This document shows, one piece after another, positions 1 through 7,838 of a DNA stretch of 18,897 nt. Position 1 is the first letter of the stretch; each line of letters starts with the position of its first letter. Location: positions 1 through 18,897 of the forward strand of contig JAEYYW010000055.1 in assembly GCA_023428265.1 (NCBI GenBank), written 5' to 3'. Made by a program: the position numbers and the translations under genes. A model generated the notes under the pieces. The model saw only the letters and a program-made list of their open reading frames with translations. It was not told where the DNA came from and made no database searches. This stretch comes from Bacillota bacterium. GTDB lineage: Bacteria > Bacillota > Clostridia > Christensenellales > UMGS416.

Positions 1-717
1 AACAGGGTCGCCGGTCAGTGACACCCGCAAGGTGTCGCCCAATCCGTCCAGCAGCATGGCCCCCAGTCCCACCGCTGATTTGATGATGCCCGACTCGCCC
101 CCGCCAGCTTCGGTGATGCCTAGGTGCAGCGGGTAATCAAGCACATTGGCCACCTCGCGGTAGGCCTCCAGGCTCATAGCGGTGTCGGATGCCTTCATGG
201 AAAGCACGATATCCTCAAACCCGAAGCCTTCCAACACTCTGGCTTGCCGGATGGCGCTCTGCGCCAGCGCCGTGGCCGATACGCCGAAGCGTTGCAGCAG
301 CTCCTTTTCCAACGAACCGGCGTTCACGCCGATGCGGATCGGCACATGATGGGCTTTTGCGGCATCCACCACCAGTTTCACCTTCGCGTCGTCACCGATG
401 TTGCCGGGGTTGATGCGCAGCTTGTCCGCGCCGTTTTCCACGGCCATCACGGCCAACCTGGCGGAAAAGTGAATATCGGCCACCAGAGGAATGTGGATCC
501 GTTCCCGAATCCTCCGGAACGCCCTGGCGCAGTCCTCATCATACACCGACGAGCGCACGATCTCGCATCCGGCATCCTCCAGCGCGAGGATCTGGGCGAC
601 GGTTGCCTCCACGTCCCGCGTGTCGGTGTTGGTCATGGACTGCACGGCCACCGGGTTGCCGCCGCCGATGGCGACGGTGCCGATGTTTACCACACGGGTC
701 TTGTCTCTTGTGATCAT
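1..717 (-). CDS. ispG: 4-hydroxy-3-methylbut-2-enyl diphosphate synthase (IspG/GcpE), 3' end cut by window edge
   Basis: IspG is the iron-sulfur enzyme of the penultimate MEP-pathway step, converting MEcPP to HMBPP in the cytosol. The first 239 residues are present and no stop is reached. The N-terminal TIM-barrel part is recognisable: the opening reads TRVVNIGTVAIGGGNPVAVQSM, followed by TNTDT, then GCEIVRSSV, PLVADIHF, KLRINPGNIG and PIRIGVNAGSLE, all typical of the family. The C-terminal 4Fe-4S cysteine region lies outside the window. The ATG overlaps the rseP stop as ATGA (714-717), so translation is probably coupled to rseP. It is the last visible gene of the frr-to-ispG run, and together with dxr it places two MEP-pathway enzymes in one transcript. 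Confidence 0.96.
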   Translation of the reverse strand, partial: MITRDKTRVVNIGTVAIGGGNPVAVQSMTNTDTRDVEATVAQILALEDAGCEIVRSSVYDEDCARAFRRIRERIHIPLVADIHFSARLAVMAVENGADKLRINPGNIGDDAKVKLVVDAAKAHHVPIRIGVNAGSLEKELLQRFGVSATALAQSAIRQARVLEGFGFEDIVLSMKASDTAMSLEAYREVANVLDYPLHLGITEAGGGESGIIKSAVGLGAMLLDGLGDTLRVSLTGDPV

Positions 718-1763
718 TGCATCCACCCAAACAATTTGGCAAGGTCGCGGCCCACCAGGAAGACGGAGAGCAGCGCGAACAGCACGAACCCGATCATGGA
801 AACAATGCCTTCCTTGTTGGGGGATACCGGCTTTCCGCGGATCCCCTCGATGGCAAGGAAAATCACCTTGGAGCCATCCAGCGCCGGCAGCGGCAGCAGG
901 TTAAACAACCCCAGGTTCACCGAGAGCATGATGGCCATCTCAATGAAGCTCTGCCAGCCGTTTGTCTGCGCCTGCTGCGTCATCACCTGCACGATGCCCA
1001 CGGGGCTTGCGAAGTTCTCGCCGCCCTCACCTCTTGTGACAAGGCCCACGAGGAATTGCAGCAACACCTTCACCGCGTTGACCATGATTTGGAAGCTCAT
1101 TTTGAGCGACTCGACAAACCCATAACGCACAGGCGGGCCCTGCTGGCCGATTGAGATGCCGATCATATAGGTCTTCTGGTCGGCAGCCAGCACCGGTGTG
1201 ATCACAACGGTGATTTCCTTGCCGCCTCTCTCCAACACTGCGTCAAACGGCTCACCCTTGGACGCGTTGATCTCTGCCCTGATCTTGTTCAGGTCGTCAT
1301 TCACATCCACGCCGCGCACCCGAAGGATCCGGTCACCCACCTGCACGCCGGCTGCCTGGGCCGGTGAGTTGTCGCTCACAGAGCCCACATTGGGCAGCAT
1401 CGTGGGCAGGCCGATCGCCATCAGGTAAAACACCGCCAGCACAAAGGCGAGCACGAAATTCATCAGCGGGCCGCTCACCGTCACCACAAGGCGTTTCCAC
1501 ACGGCGGTGTTGTAGTAACCGGCAACACCGCTTTCGTCGTCGGCGTCGGCAAAAGCGACAAAGCCCCCAAACGGGATCATTCTAAGTGAATAGATAATCC
1601 CCGTCTTCTTGCTTTTTTTGCTCAGAATGCGCTTGCCAAACCCAATGGCAAACTCCACCACAGGCACGCCGGTGAGCCGGGCGGCGGCGAAATGGCCGAT
1701 TTCATGCACCAGCACCAGAAGGCCGATCAGCAACACGGCAATGATAATATAAAGAACGGTCAT
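714..1763 (-). CDS. rseP: RIP metalloprotease RseP (site-2 protease, M50)
   Basis: This is an intramembrane zinc protease that cleaves transmembrane substrates such as anti-sigma factors or signal-peptide remnants. The 349-residue product has the family layout. The first membrane helix carries HEIGH (zinc ligands His20 and His24, catalytic Glu21). A single PDZ domain spans about residues 125-190. The late membrane segment has NLLPLPALDG, with the third zinc ligand at Asp296. Length is normal for Bacillota members with one PDZ domain. The ATG is preceded by AGGCAGG at a good distance. It lies 122 bases after dxr and overlaps ispG by ATGA, the usual dxr-rseP-ispG order. The substrate cannot be read from the sequence. 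Confidence 0.95.
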   Translation of the reverse strand: MTVLYIIIAVLLIGLLVLVHEIGHFAAARLTGVPVVEFAIGFGKRILSKKSKKTGIIYSLRMIPFGGFVAFADADDESGVAGYYNTAVWKRLVVTVSGPLMNFVLAFVLAVFYLMAIGLPTMLPNVGSVSDNSPAQAAGVQVGDRILRVRGVDVNDDLNKIRAEINASKGEPFDAVLERGGKEITVVITPVLAADQKTYMIGISIGQQGPPVRYGFVESLKMSFQIMVNAVKVLLQFLVGLVTRGEGGENFASPVGIVQVMTQQAQTNGWQSFIEMAIMLSVNLGLFNLLPLPALDGSKVIFLAIEGIRGKPVSPNKEGIVSMIGFVLFALLSVFLVGRDLAKLFGWMQ

Positions 1764-1885
1764 ATAAGAACCTGCCTTTCGAGGGATACTTCTTCCAGCG
1801 CCAGAGAAAGAGCCCCGGGTGCCTCCTGCAGCCGCTTGCCGGCGTTACCTCTCCAGAGGGCAGAAGAAGAATGAATCCTCCAAGA
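1764..1885 (-). other. dxr-rseP intergenic spacer with possible folded RNA
   Basis: This 122-base gap is the widest inside an otherwise tightly packed operon. On the transcribed strand CTTCTTC (1863-1869) can pair with GAAGAAG (1789-1795), extended by GCC/GGC (1859-1861 with 1800-1802). The enclosed GC-rich part contains a GCCG/CGGC hairpin. I see no U-run, so it is not an intrinsic terminator, and no riboswitch consensus that I know. No clear sigma-A promoter is present. It may be a processing or translation-control element for rseP, or chance pairing. Confidence 0.25.
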
Positions 1886-3031
1886 TCATAGAAGCAACTT
1901 TCTGACTTCCCCATCCAACGCAAGAATCTCCCCAAGGTTTCCAGCGTCGAAACCCTGCGGTGCCATGTTCATGCCTTTTTCCACCAGATTTGGGATATCG
2001 TTAAAGGGTATGCCGCCCCGGATAAATTTATCCACAGCGACCTCGTTGGCGGCGTTTAATGCCACCGCTGCCCCACCGCCGCGCCGCAGCGCCTCGTAGG
2101 CCAGCTCCAGGCACGGAAAAGCTGCGCGATCCGGATCGGTGAATGTGAGCGAGCCCACCTTGCGGATATCCAAAGGTGCTGCCGGGCACACCGTGCGCCG
2201 GGGATAGGTGAGCGCGTATTGTATCGGGATGCGCATGTCCGGCAGGCCGAGCTGCGCCAGCACCGAGTTGTCCATCAGCTCCACCATCGAGTGGATCACG
2301 CTCTGGCGGTGCACAACCACATCGATGCGATCCCACGGCATCCGGAACAGCCAATGGGCCTCGATGACTTCCAGGCCCTTGTTCATAAGGCTCGCAGAAT
2401 CAATCGTGATCTTGCTGCCCATGGACCAGTTGGGGTGCTTCAGCGCCTGCTCCACAGTCACCGATGCCAGCATTTCCTTGGTGTAGCCGTAGAACGGCCC
2501 GCCGGATGCGGTGAGGATCACGCGTTTGACTTCGCTCGGTGAAGCAAGCCCCTGCACGCACTGGAACACGGCGGAGTGCTCACTATCCACCGGGTAAAGG
2601 TTTTTACCATGCTGATTGAGCAGCTCATACACATGCTGCCCGCCGGCCACCAGCGTTTCCTTGTTGGCCAGCGCGATGTCAAGGCCCGCTTTGATGCATT
2701 CCGCCACAGCCGGCAGGCCGGCAATGCCGACAATAGCCACAACAGCCATGTCTGCGTTGCCTTCCGCCATGCGGCAAAGCTCCAGGATGCCTTCCTGCCC
2801 GGCCAGCAATGCCGTGCACTCCGGCAGCTTGCCGCGCAATGCCTCTGCCGCTGCGGCGTCTGCCAGGGCCACTACCGCCGGGCGAAACACCCAGGCCTGC
2901 TCCAGCAGGCGCTCGGCATTGCTATGGGCGGAAAGCCCCCAGATTGAGAATTCACCGGGCGACTCAGCTGCCACACTCAGCGTCTGCACGCCGATGGAGC
3001 CGGTGGAGCCCAGCACAAGAAGCTTTTTCAA
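1886..3031 (-). CDS. dxr: 1-deoxy-D-xylulose-5-phosphate reductoisomerase
   Basis: Dxr makes 2-C-methyl-D-erythritol 4-phosphate from DXP using NADPH, the committed MEP-pathway step and the target of fosmidomycin. The 381-residue product begins with the Rossmann motif GSTGSIG (residues 8-14). It carries ANKETLV (122-128), the metal and substrate motif PVDSEHSA (147-154) and SGGPF (176-180), and later HPNWSMGSKITIDSASLMNKGLE-type residues. Length is normal. The start is a TTG at 3029-3031, preceded by AAGGAGT seven bases upstream; no ATG fits better. The cdsA stop TAA lies inside this Shine-Dalgarno sequence, so the two genes are likely coupled. Confidence 0.97.
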   Translation of the reverse strand: MKKLLVLGSTGSIGVQTLSVAAESPGEFSIWGLSAHSNAERLLEQAWVFRPAVVALADAAAAEALRGKLPECTALLAGQEGILELCRMAEGNADMAVVAIVGIAGLPAVAECIKAGLDIALANKETLVAGGQHVYELLNQHGKNLYPVDSEHSAVFQCVQGLASPSEVKRVILTASGGPFYGYTKEMLASVTVEQALKHPNWSMGSKITIDSASLMNKGLEVIEAHWLFRMPWDRIDVVVHRQSVIHSMVELMDNSVLAQLGLPDMRIPIQYALTYPRRTVCPAAPLDIRKVGSLTFTDPDRAAFPCLELAYEALRRGGGAAVALNAANEVAVDKFIRGGIPFNDIPNLVEKGMNMAPQGFDAGNLGEILALDGEVRKLLL

Positions 3032-3042
3032 ATGCTTACTCC

Positions 3043-3927
3043 TTAGAAGAAGAAGAGTTCCAGATAGCAGAACACAGCCACGCCGCCAAACAGGATGCTG
3101 TCCATACGATCCATGAAGCCGCCATGGCCGGGCAGCAGCGAGCTGAAGTCCTTGATGCCGGCAAAGCGCTTGATGGAGGAGGCCATCAGGTCTCCGGCCT
3201 GCGCCAGCACACTGATCATTATACCAAGCAACGGGTAGTGAAAAAAGGGCAATCTGGTAAAATACGCAGTATCAATACAAAGCCAGCCGCCGGCGCTGAT
3301 GACAATCACCGCAAACAGCACGGCGCCCACAGAGCCTTCAATTGTCTTTTTGGGGCTGATCTGCGGGGCCAGCTTGTGGCGTCCAAAGAAGTGGCCGGCA
3401 AAATAACCGCCAATGTCGGAGGCGATGGGGCCCACCACCGCGACAGACAGCGCAACGCGGGAAAGGGCCTCCAACTCCGCATGGGTAAACCGCTGCACCA
3501 TCTGCCCGCCGTTATGCATGGTGATGTTCAAAAGGCTCAGGTCATTGAGCAACAGCAAAAACACAAAGAACCAGCAGGGATAAATCATCGCAAACACAGA
3601 CACCAGCGTGTCCATGAACCGCCGGCGGGGCAGCAGCACCGAGTTGGCGATCAGGATGGCGCAGAACACGGTGAACAGGGCGACCACGCCCCCCAGGCCC
3701 TTCCATTGAAACATGGGATACATGAGCACGGAAAACGCGATGCCCGGCCAGATTCCCGGCCGGAAAGAGGCAGCCCGCAGCGCGCCAAACATCTCCAACT
3801 GGCAGATGAGCGCAAAAACAGTCACCGCAACGCCAAACACCCAGCCGCGAAGCAGCACAACTGCCACGACCAGGGTGAAAAGCAAAATACCCACGAGGAA
3901 ACGGTCCCGCAGGTTTTTCAGCCACAT
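3043..3927 (-). CDS. cdsA: Phosphatidate cytidylyltransferase (CDP-diacylglycerol synthase)
   Basis: CdsA is an integral membrane enzyme that converts phosphatidic acid and CTP to CDP-diacylglycerol, the branch point for bacterial phospholipids. The 294-residue protein is a series of hydrophobic helices. Near the C-terminus it has the family signature: SSIKRFAGIKDF followed by LLPGHGGFMDRMDS, which supplies the acidic metal-binding residues. The start is an ATG one base after the uppS stop (TGATATG), so translation is probably coupled. The stop lies 11 bases from dxr. Length is normal for the Bacillota. Confidence 0.95.
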   Translation of the reverse strand: MWLKNLRDRFLVGILLFTLVVAVVLLRGWVFGVAVTVFALICQLEMFGALRAASFRPGIWPGIAFSVLMYPMFQWKGLGGVVALFTVFCAILIANSVLLPRRRFMDTLVSVFAMIYPCWFFVFLLLLNDLSLLNITMHNGGQMVQRFTHAELEALSRVALSVAVVGPIASDIGGYFAGHFFGRHKLAPQISPKKTIEGSVGAVLFAVIVISAGGWLCIDTAYFTRLPFFHYPLLGIMISVLAQAGDLMASSIKRFAGIKDFSSLLPGHGGFMDRMDSILFGGVAVFCYLELFFF

Positions 3928-3928
3928 A

Positions 3929-4660
3929 TCACTTGACCCCGCCGAAACGCCTGTCTCTGGCCTGATACGCCAACAGCGCCTTCCTGTATTCGTCGCGGTT
4001 GAAATCAGGCCAGAAAACCTCCGGCGCGAGAAATTCTGAATAGGAGCTTTGATAAAGCAGGAAATTGCTGAGTCTGAGCTCGCCGCTGGTGCGGATGATC
4101 AGATCAGGATCAGGCAAGCCGGCAGTGTAGAGCCGGGCGGAAAACGCACCTTCATCGATGGCTTCCGGAGCCAGCCTGCCGGCAGCCACATCCTCCGCCA
4201 GCAGCCTGGCCGCCCGCACAATCTCGGCACGGCTGCCATAGTTGAGCGCGATGTTCATCACGAGGCCGGTGTTGTCACCGGTGCGCTCCAGCGCCGTGTG
4301 TACGGCTTTGGTGATGCGCCCGGAGATGCCCTCCACATCGCCCATGAAATGGATCCGCACTCCGTTGCGATCCAGCTCGTCAATCTCCCGCCCCAGAAAT
4401 TCCACCAGCAAGTCCATCAGCACCCGCACCTCAGCCGGCGGGCGCTTCCAATTCTCGGTGGAAAACGCGTATAGCGACAGCACTTCCATTCCAAGGTCGC
4501 TGCTGGCGCGCACGATATCGCGCAGCGCTTCCACACCGGCCCGGTGGCCGGCAGAGCGCAGCATGCCGCGGCCGGCGGCCCAGCGGCCATTGCCGTCCAT
4601 GATGATGCCCACATGACGGGGCACTTTCAGCAGGCCCCATTCCTGGGCAAGTGGTGTCAT
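3929..4660 (-). CDS. uppS: Isoprenyl transferase (undecaprenyl diphosphate synthase)
   Basis: This cis-prenyltransferase adds isopentenyl units to farnesyl diphosphate to form the C55 carrier used for peptidoglycan and teichoic acid precursors. The 243-residue protein shows the family motifs in order: HVGIIMDGNGRWA with catalytic Asp22, RSAGHRAG, YAFSTENWKRP (residues 64-74) and, near the end, DLIIRTSGELRLSNFLLYQ followed by SYSEF. Length matches the family. The ATG overlaps the stop of the upstream PASTA-like gene as ATGA (4657-4660). Its IPP substrate comes from the MEP pathway encoded in part by dxr and ispG in the same run. Confidence 0.97.
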   Translation of the reverse strand: MTPLAQEWGLLKVPRHVGIIMDGNGRWAAGRGMLRSAGHRAGVEALRDIVRASSDLGMEVLSLYAFSTENWKRPPAEVRVLMDLLVEFLGREIDELDRNGVRIHFMGDVEGISGRITKAVHTALERTGDNTGLVMNIALNYGSRAEIVRAARLLAEDVAAGRLAPEAIDEGAFSARLYTAGLPDPDLIIRTSGELRLSNFLLYQSSYSEFLAPEVFWPDFNRDEYRKALLAYQARDRRFGGVK

Positions 4661-4869
4661 AATGTTCCTCCTGATTGGGAGTCCAGTTCCTTGAAATAAG
4701 ACACAACCAGCTCCACCCGCCCGGAGGTTGCCCTCTGGCGAATGACCCGGCGGCTCCCCTCCCTGCGGCGGCCGGACACAAACAAATCCACCGCCGGGAA
4801 CCCGGCGGCGCTGAGACGTTTCAGCGCATCATGCTCGGAAAGGCCAATCACAACCGGCAGATCGGTCAT
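4657..4869 (-). CDS. Small PASTA-like protein between frr and uppS
   Basis: This 70-residue protein has no signal peptide or membrane segment. The first half, LPVVIGLSEHDALKRLSAAGF, resembles the beta-helix opening of a PASTA domain (P-x-V-x-G-x-s-x-x-x-A-x-x-x-L-x-x-x-G). The middle is rich in Arg (about residues 33-46), followed by a strand-like stretch RVELVVSYF. Both ends overlap their neighbours by ATGA: with the frr stop at 4866-4869 and with the uppS start at 4657-4660. Such coupling argues for a real gene. PASTA domains usually occur as extracellular repeats on Ser/Thr kinases and penicillin-binding proteins, so a lone, apparently cytosolic unit is atypical. The domain call is by pattern only and the function is unknown. 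Confidence 0.75.
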   Translation of the reverse strand: MTDLPVVIGLSEHDALKRLSAAGFPAVDLFVSGRRREGSRRVIRQRATSGRVELVVSYFKELDSQSGGTL

Positions 4870-5426
4870 ACCTTGAGGATTTCCTTTTCCTTTTCCTTCA
4901 GCACTTCTTCCACGGTTTTGGTGAAACGATCGGTGATCTTCTGCACATCGTCTTCCGCGCGCTTCAGCTCGTCTTCGGTGAGCTCGCTGTTTTTCTGCAG
5001 CTTCTTCAACTGGTCGTTGGCGTCACGGCGCACGTTGCGGATGGCGACCTTGGCCTCCTCACCATACTGGCCCACCGTTTTCACCAGCTGCTTGCGGCGC
5101 TCCTCGGTGAGCTCAGGGATGGCAAGGCGGATGATCTTGCCGTCATTCACTGGGTTGATGCCAAGCTCCGACGTGCGGATGGATTTTTCAATCAGGGGGA
5201 TCATCTTCGGATCCCAAGGTGACACAACCAGCATCCTGGGTTCCGGCGCGGAGATGTTGGCGACCTGACCCACCGGTGTGGGCGTGCCGTAATAATCCAC
5301 CTTTATGTTGTCGAGCAGCTGGGGGTTGGCCCGGCCGGCCCGGATGCTGTTCATCTCATGCTTCAAGACGGAGATCGTCTTCTCCATATGCTCCATGGCG
5401 TTTTGAATGACGTCGCTGGCTGCCAT
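4866..5426 (-). CDS. frr: Ribosome recycling factor
   Basis: RRF acts with EF-G to split post-termination ribosomes in the cytosol. The 186-residue length and motifs are typical: an N-terminal helix with VLKHEMNSIRAGRANPQLLD, then VDYYGTPTPVGQVANIS, LVVSPWDP and, after the central beta domain, NPVNDGKIIRLAIPELTEERR. The C-terminal half is a long charged helix rich in Lys and Glu. The ATG has GGAGGG seven bases upstream. It is the first gene after the sigma-A-like promoter at 5459-5488 and overlaps the PASTA-like gene by ATGA. Confidence 0.97.
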   Translation of the reverse strand: MAASDVIQNAMEHMEKTISVLKHEMNSIRAGRANPQLLDNIKVDYYGTPTPVGQVANISAPEPRMLVVSPWDPKMIPLIEKSIRTSELGINPVNDGKIIRLAIPELTEERRKQLVKTVGQYGEEAKVAIRNVRRDANDQLKKLQKNSELTEDELKRAEDDVQKITDRFTKTVEEVLKEKEKEILKV

Positions 5427-5458
5427 ATGCGTTCCCTCCTGTTTGGCAATTTAAGTAT

Positions 5459-5488
5459 ATTCTACAATATGGTTGTCTCTCATGTCAA
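5459..5488 (-). promoter_or_regulatory. Sigma-A promoter of the frr-uppS-cdsA-dxr-rseP-ispG run
   Basis: On the minus strand a perfect TTGACA (5483-5488) is separated by 18 bases from TAGAAT (5459-5464), a 5-of-6 match to TATAAT. Transcription would begin near 5452, about 25 bases before the frr ATG. It lies in the 98-base gap after pyrH, where no convincing terminator is seen, so readthrough from pyrH is also possible. Confidence 0.75.
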
Positions 5489-5524
5489 AGGGCAGCGCTT
5501 GCCACCAACCACAGCGGCGGCCGG

Positions 5525-6244
5525 TCAGTCCGCCGCGCTGTCCACCAGTGTGCCGATCCTCTCGCCGGCAGCCACGCGCATGATGTTTTCCGGCGGCTCC
5601 AGCCCAAACACGAGGATCGGGATGTTGTTGTCCATGCACAGCGAGATCGCCGTGGTGTCCATCACCGCAAGCCCACGGTTGATCACCTCAAGATAGCTGA
5701 TGTGATCCAGTTTCTTCGCGCCGGGCACCTTGCGGGGGTCGGCATCATACACACCGTCGATGTTTTTGGCAAGCAGGATTGCATCGGCCTCAATTTCAGC
5801 GGCGCGGAGTGCGGCGGCTGTGTCGGTGGAGAAGAACGGGTTGCCGGTGCCGCAGCCGAAAATCACGATGCGGCCCTTTTCCAGATGCCGCATCGCCCGG
5901 CGGCGGATATAGGGCTCGGCAAACTGGCGCATCTCAATGGCCGTTTGCACGCGCACCGACGCGCCTTGCCGCTCCAGAGAGTCCTGCAGCCCCAAGGCGT
6001 TGATTGTGGTGGCCAGCATGCCCATGTGGTCAGCAGTGGTGCGGTCCATGTTGGTGCCCTGCCGCCCGCGCCAGAAGTTGCCGGCTCCCACCACGATGCC
6101 CACTTCCACGCCGATCCGTGTGAGCGCGATGATGTGGCTGCTCACCCTGTCCAGAGTCTCCGGGCAGATGCCAAAGCCGTTTTCCCCGGCCAACGCTTCG
6201 CCGCTCAGCTTCAACATCACGCGCTTATACTTTGATCCGCTCAT
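5525..6244 (-). CDS. pyrH: UMP kinase
   Basis: PyrH phosphorylates UMP to UDP in pyrimidine nucleotide synthesis. The 239-residue protein belongs to the amino-acid kinase fold: YKRVMLKLSGEAL at the start, GIVVGAGNFWRG, the conserved NRTTADHMGMLAT-like region (here MDRTTADHMGM), FGCGTGNPFFSTDTAAALRA, and DGVYDADP. Length is normal. GGAGGGG five bases before the ATG fixes the start. It sits between tsf and frr, the common bacterial order, but is separated from tsf by a terminator hairpin. Confidence 0.97.
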   Translation of the reverse strand: MSGSKYKRVMLKLSGEALAGENGFGICPETLDRVSSHIIALTRIGVEVGIVVGAGNFWRGRQGTNMDRTTADHMGMLATTINALGLQDSLERQGASVRVQTAIEMRQFAEPYIRRRAMRHLEKGRIVIFGCGTGNPFFSTDTAAALRAAEIEADAILLAKNIDGVYDADPRKVPGAKKLDHISYLEVINRGLAVMDTTAISLCMDNNIPILVFGLEPPENIMRVAAGERIGTLVDSAAD

Positions 6245-6277
6245 CGTAACCCCTCCAACCTAGTATTGTCCAAGTTC

Positions 6278-6308
6278 AAAAAAAAGGAACACCATGCGGT
6301 GTTCCTTT
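6278..6308 (-). terminator. Rho-independent terminator after tsf
   Basis: On the minus strand an 11-bp perfect stem, AAAGGAACACC with GGTGTTCCTTT, closes a GCAT loop and runs into a stretch of eight T residues. It begins about 11 bases after the tsf stop and ends 33 bases before pyrH. The stem is only moderately GC-rich, so some readthrough into pyrH is plausible. Confidence 0.9.
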
Positions 6309-6319
6309 CGGTCATTGCC

Positions 6320-6967
6320 TCACAGGCCCAACTGCTTGTTGACTTCTTCGGCCAGATTGTCCTGCTTCTTTTCCAAGCCTTCGCCCATCTCATAACGGGT
6401 GAAACGGCGGATGGAAATCTTCTCGCCGATCTTGGCGGACAGGGCGTTCATCACATCTTTGACGGCCTGATCCTGATCCTTGATGAACGGCTGCTCAAGC
6501 AGGCAGACGTCTTTATAATACTTCTGGATGCGGCCTTCCACCATCTTGTCGATGATCTTTTCGGGCTTGCCTTCGCCGCGAGCCTGGGCGCGCAGAATTT
6601 CCTTCTCGTGCTCCACAGCCTCTGCCGGCACTTCCTCCGGCGAGATGTAGTAGGGCCTGCTGGCGGCCACCTGCATGGCCATGTCTTTCACAAACAGCTG
6701 GAACTCGTCGGTGCTGGCCACGAAGTCGGTCTCACAGTTCACTTCGATCAGCACGCCGATCTTGCCGCCCATGTGGATATAGCTGCCCACAACGCCTTCG
6801 GCCGCGATGCGGCTGGCTTTTTTGGCGACGGAAGCCATGCCGCGCTCGCGCAGCAGGTCAATGGCTTTTTCCACATCGCCGTTGGCGTCATTCAGAGCGC
6901 GTTTGCAATCCATCATGCCGGCGCCGGTTTTTTCGCGCAGTGCCATAACATCCTGTGCAGTGATCAT
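6320..6967 (-). CDS. tsf: Translation elongation factor Ts
   Basis: EF-Ts is the nucleotide exchange factor for EF-Tu. From the chosen start the protein has 215 residues, the shorter form seen in many Bacillota and shorter than the roughly 280 residues of E. coli. The UBA-like N-terminus has VMALREKTGAGMMDCKRAL and later IDLLRERGMASVAKKASRIAAEG. The core exchange motif CETDFVAS follows. The ATG at 6967 has GGAGG eight bases upstream and matches the family N-terminus. The frame stays open to 7051, but that extension overlaps rpsB and has no family support. It follows rpsB by 25 bases and ends at a terminator. Confidence 0.97.
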   Translation of the reverse strand: MITAQDVMALREKTGAGMMDCKRALNDANGDVEKAIDLLRERGMASVAKKASRIAAEGVVGSYIHMGGKIGVLIEVNCETDFVASTDEFQLFVKDMAMQVAASRPYYISPEEVPAEAVEHEKEILRAQARGEGKPEKIIDKMVEGRIQKYYKDVCLLEQPFIKDQDQAVKDVMNALSAKIGEKISIRRFTRYEMGEGLEKKQDNLAEEVNKQLGL

Positions 6968-6992
6968 ATTGAATCCCTCCGGTGTCAGTTTC

Positions 6993-7766
6993 TCAGTTTG
7001 CGCCTTCGGCGGCAGCTTCTTCAGCCTCAGCCTCGGCATCCTTGTCCACAACCACGGCAGCGGTGGCTTCCGGTTCCAGCTGCTCGCCCTGGTGGCCTTC
7101 GATCACGGCGTCGCACATGCAGCCAACAATCAGCTTGATGGCGCGGATGGCGTCGTCGTTGCCGGCGATGATGTAGTCCACTTCGTCGGGATCGCAGTTG
7201 GTGTCCACGATGCCCACCACCGGGATCTTCAGCTTGCGGGCTTCGGCAATGGCCAGGTGCTCCTTGCGGGGGTCCACCACGAAGATGGCGTCGGGCATCT
7301 TGGTCATGCCGGCCACACCGGCCAGGTTCTTCATCAGCTTGTCGCGCTCGCCAACCAGCTTGATGACTTCCTTCTTGGGCAGCAGAGCGAAATCGCCCTT
7401 GGCTTCCATATCAAACAGTTTGTTCATGCGGCCGACGCGCTGGCGCATCGTTTTGAAGTTGGTGAGCATGCCGCCCAGCCAGCGGGAGTTCACATAAAAC
7501 ATACCGGCGCGCTTGGCTTCGGTCTCGATGGCTTCCTGGGCCTGCTTCTTGGTGCCCACGAACAGGATCGAGCCATTCTTTTCGGCGATGGAACGCACGA
7601 AATTATAGGCCACATCCACCATCTTGACGGTCTGCTGCAGGTCGAGGATGTAGATGCCGTTGCGCTCGGTGTAGATATAGGGCTTCATCTTGGGGTTCCA
7701 GCGGCGGGTCTGGTGACCGAAATGCACGCCGGCTTCGAGGAGCTGCTTCATGGAAAGGACTGACAT
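6993..7766 (-). CDS. rpsB: 30S ribosomal protein S2
   Basis: S2 is a structural protein of the small ribosomal subunit. The 257-residue product has the S2 hallmarks: MKQLLEAGVHFGHQTRRWNPKM, YIYTERNGIYILDLQQT, ILFVGTKKQAQE, NSRWLGGMLTNF and, in the C-terminal half, PDAIFVVDPRKEHLAIAEA. The tail beyond residue 235 is Ala/Glu-rich, a common variable extension. The ATG at 7766 follows AAGGAGG by ten bases; the frame remains open upstream to 7847, but that part is the non-coding leader. It is the first gene of the rpsB-tsf transcript. Confidence 0.97.
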   Translation of the reverse strand: MSVLSMKQLLEAGVHFGHQTRRWNPKMKPYIYTERNGIYILDLQQTVKMVDVAYNFVRSIAEKNGSILFVGTKKQAQEAIETEAKRAGMFYVNSRWLGGMLTNFKTMRQRVGRMNKLFDMEAKGDFALLPKKEVIKLVGERDKLMKNLAGVAGMTKMPDAIFVVDPRKEHLAIAEARKLKIPVVGIVDTNCDPDEVDYIIAGNDDAIRAIKLIVGCMCDAVIEGHQGEQLEPEATAAVVVDKDAEAEAEEAAAEGAN

Positions 7767-7808
7767 AGTAAAAGAACCTCCTTGATTTCCTCCCTCGCGC
7801 TTCTTCTC

Positions 7809-7838
7809 TTCCGGGACCGCGTTGCGGCAGGACCGGAA
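7809..7838 (-). promoter_or_regulatory. Stem-loop in the rpsB leader
   Basis: The leader between the promoter and rpsB is about 95 bases. It holds a stem TTCCGG (7833-7838) with CCGGAA (7809-7814), an asymmetric internal loop, and an inner CCGC/GCGG stem closing an AAC loop. There is no U-tract. Autoregulation of rpsB by S2 through its leader is known in other bacteria; assigning that role here is inference. Confidence 0.4.

Noticed and set aside
124..1154. Plus-strand open frames opposite ispG and rseP
   Set aside because: Low-complexity His/Arg-rich translations without a family match, fully overlapped by well-supported minus-strand genes.
2809..3936. Long plus-strand open frame opposite cdsA and dxr
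   Set aside because: It is rich in His, Gln, Arg and Lys with no family resemblance and lies antisense to clear genes; long antisense frames are expected in GC-rich DNA.
6968..7051. N-terminal extension of tsf
   Set aside because: It runs into rpsB; the ATG at 6967 has a strong ribosome-binding site and matches the EF-Ts N-terminus.
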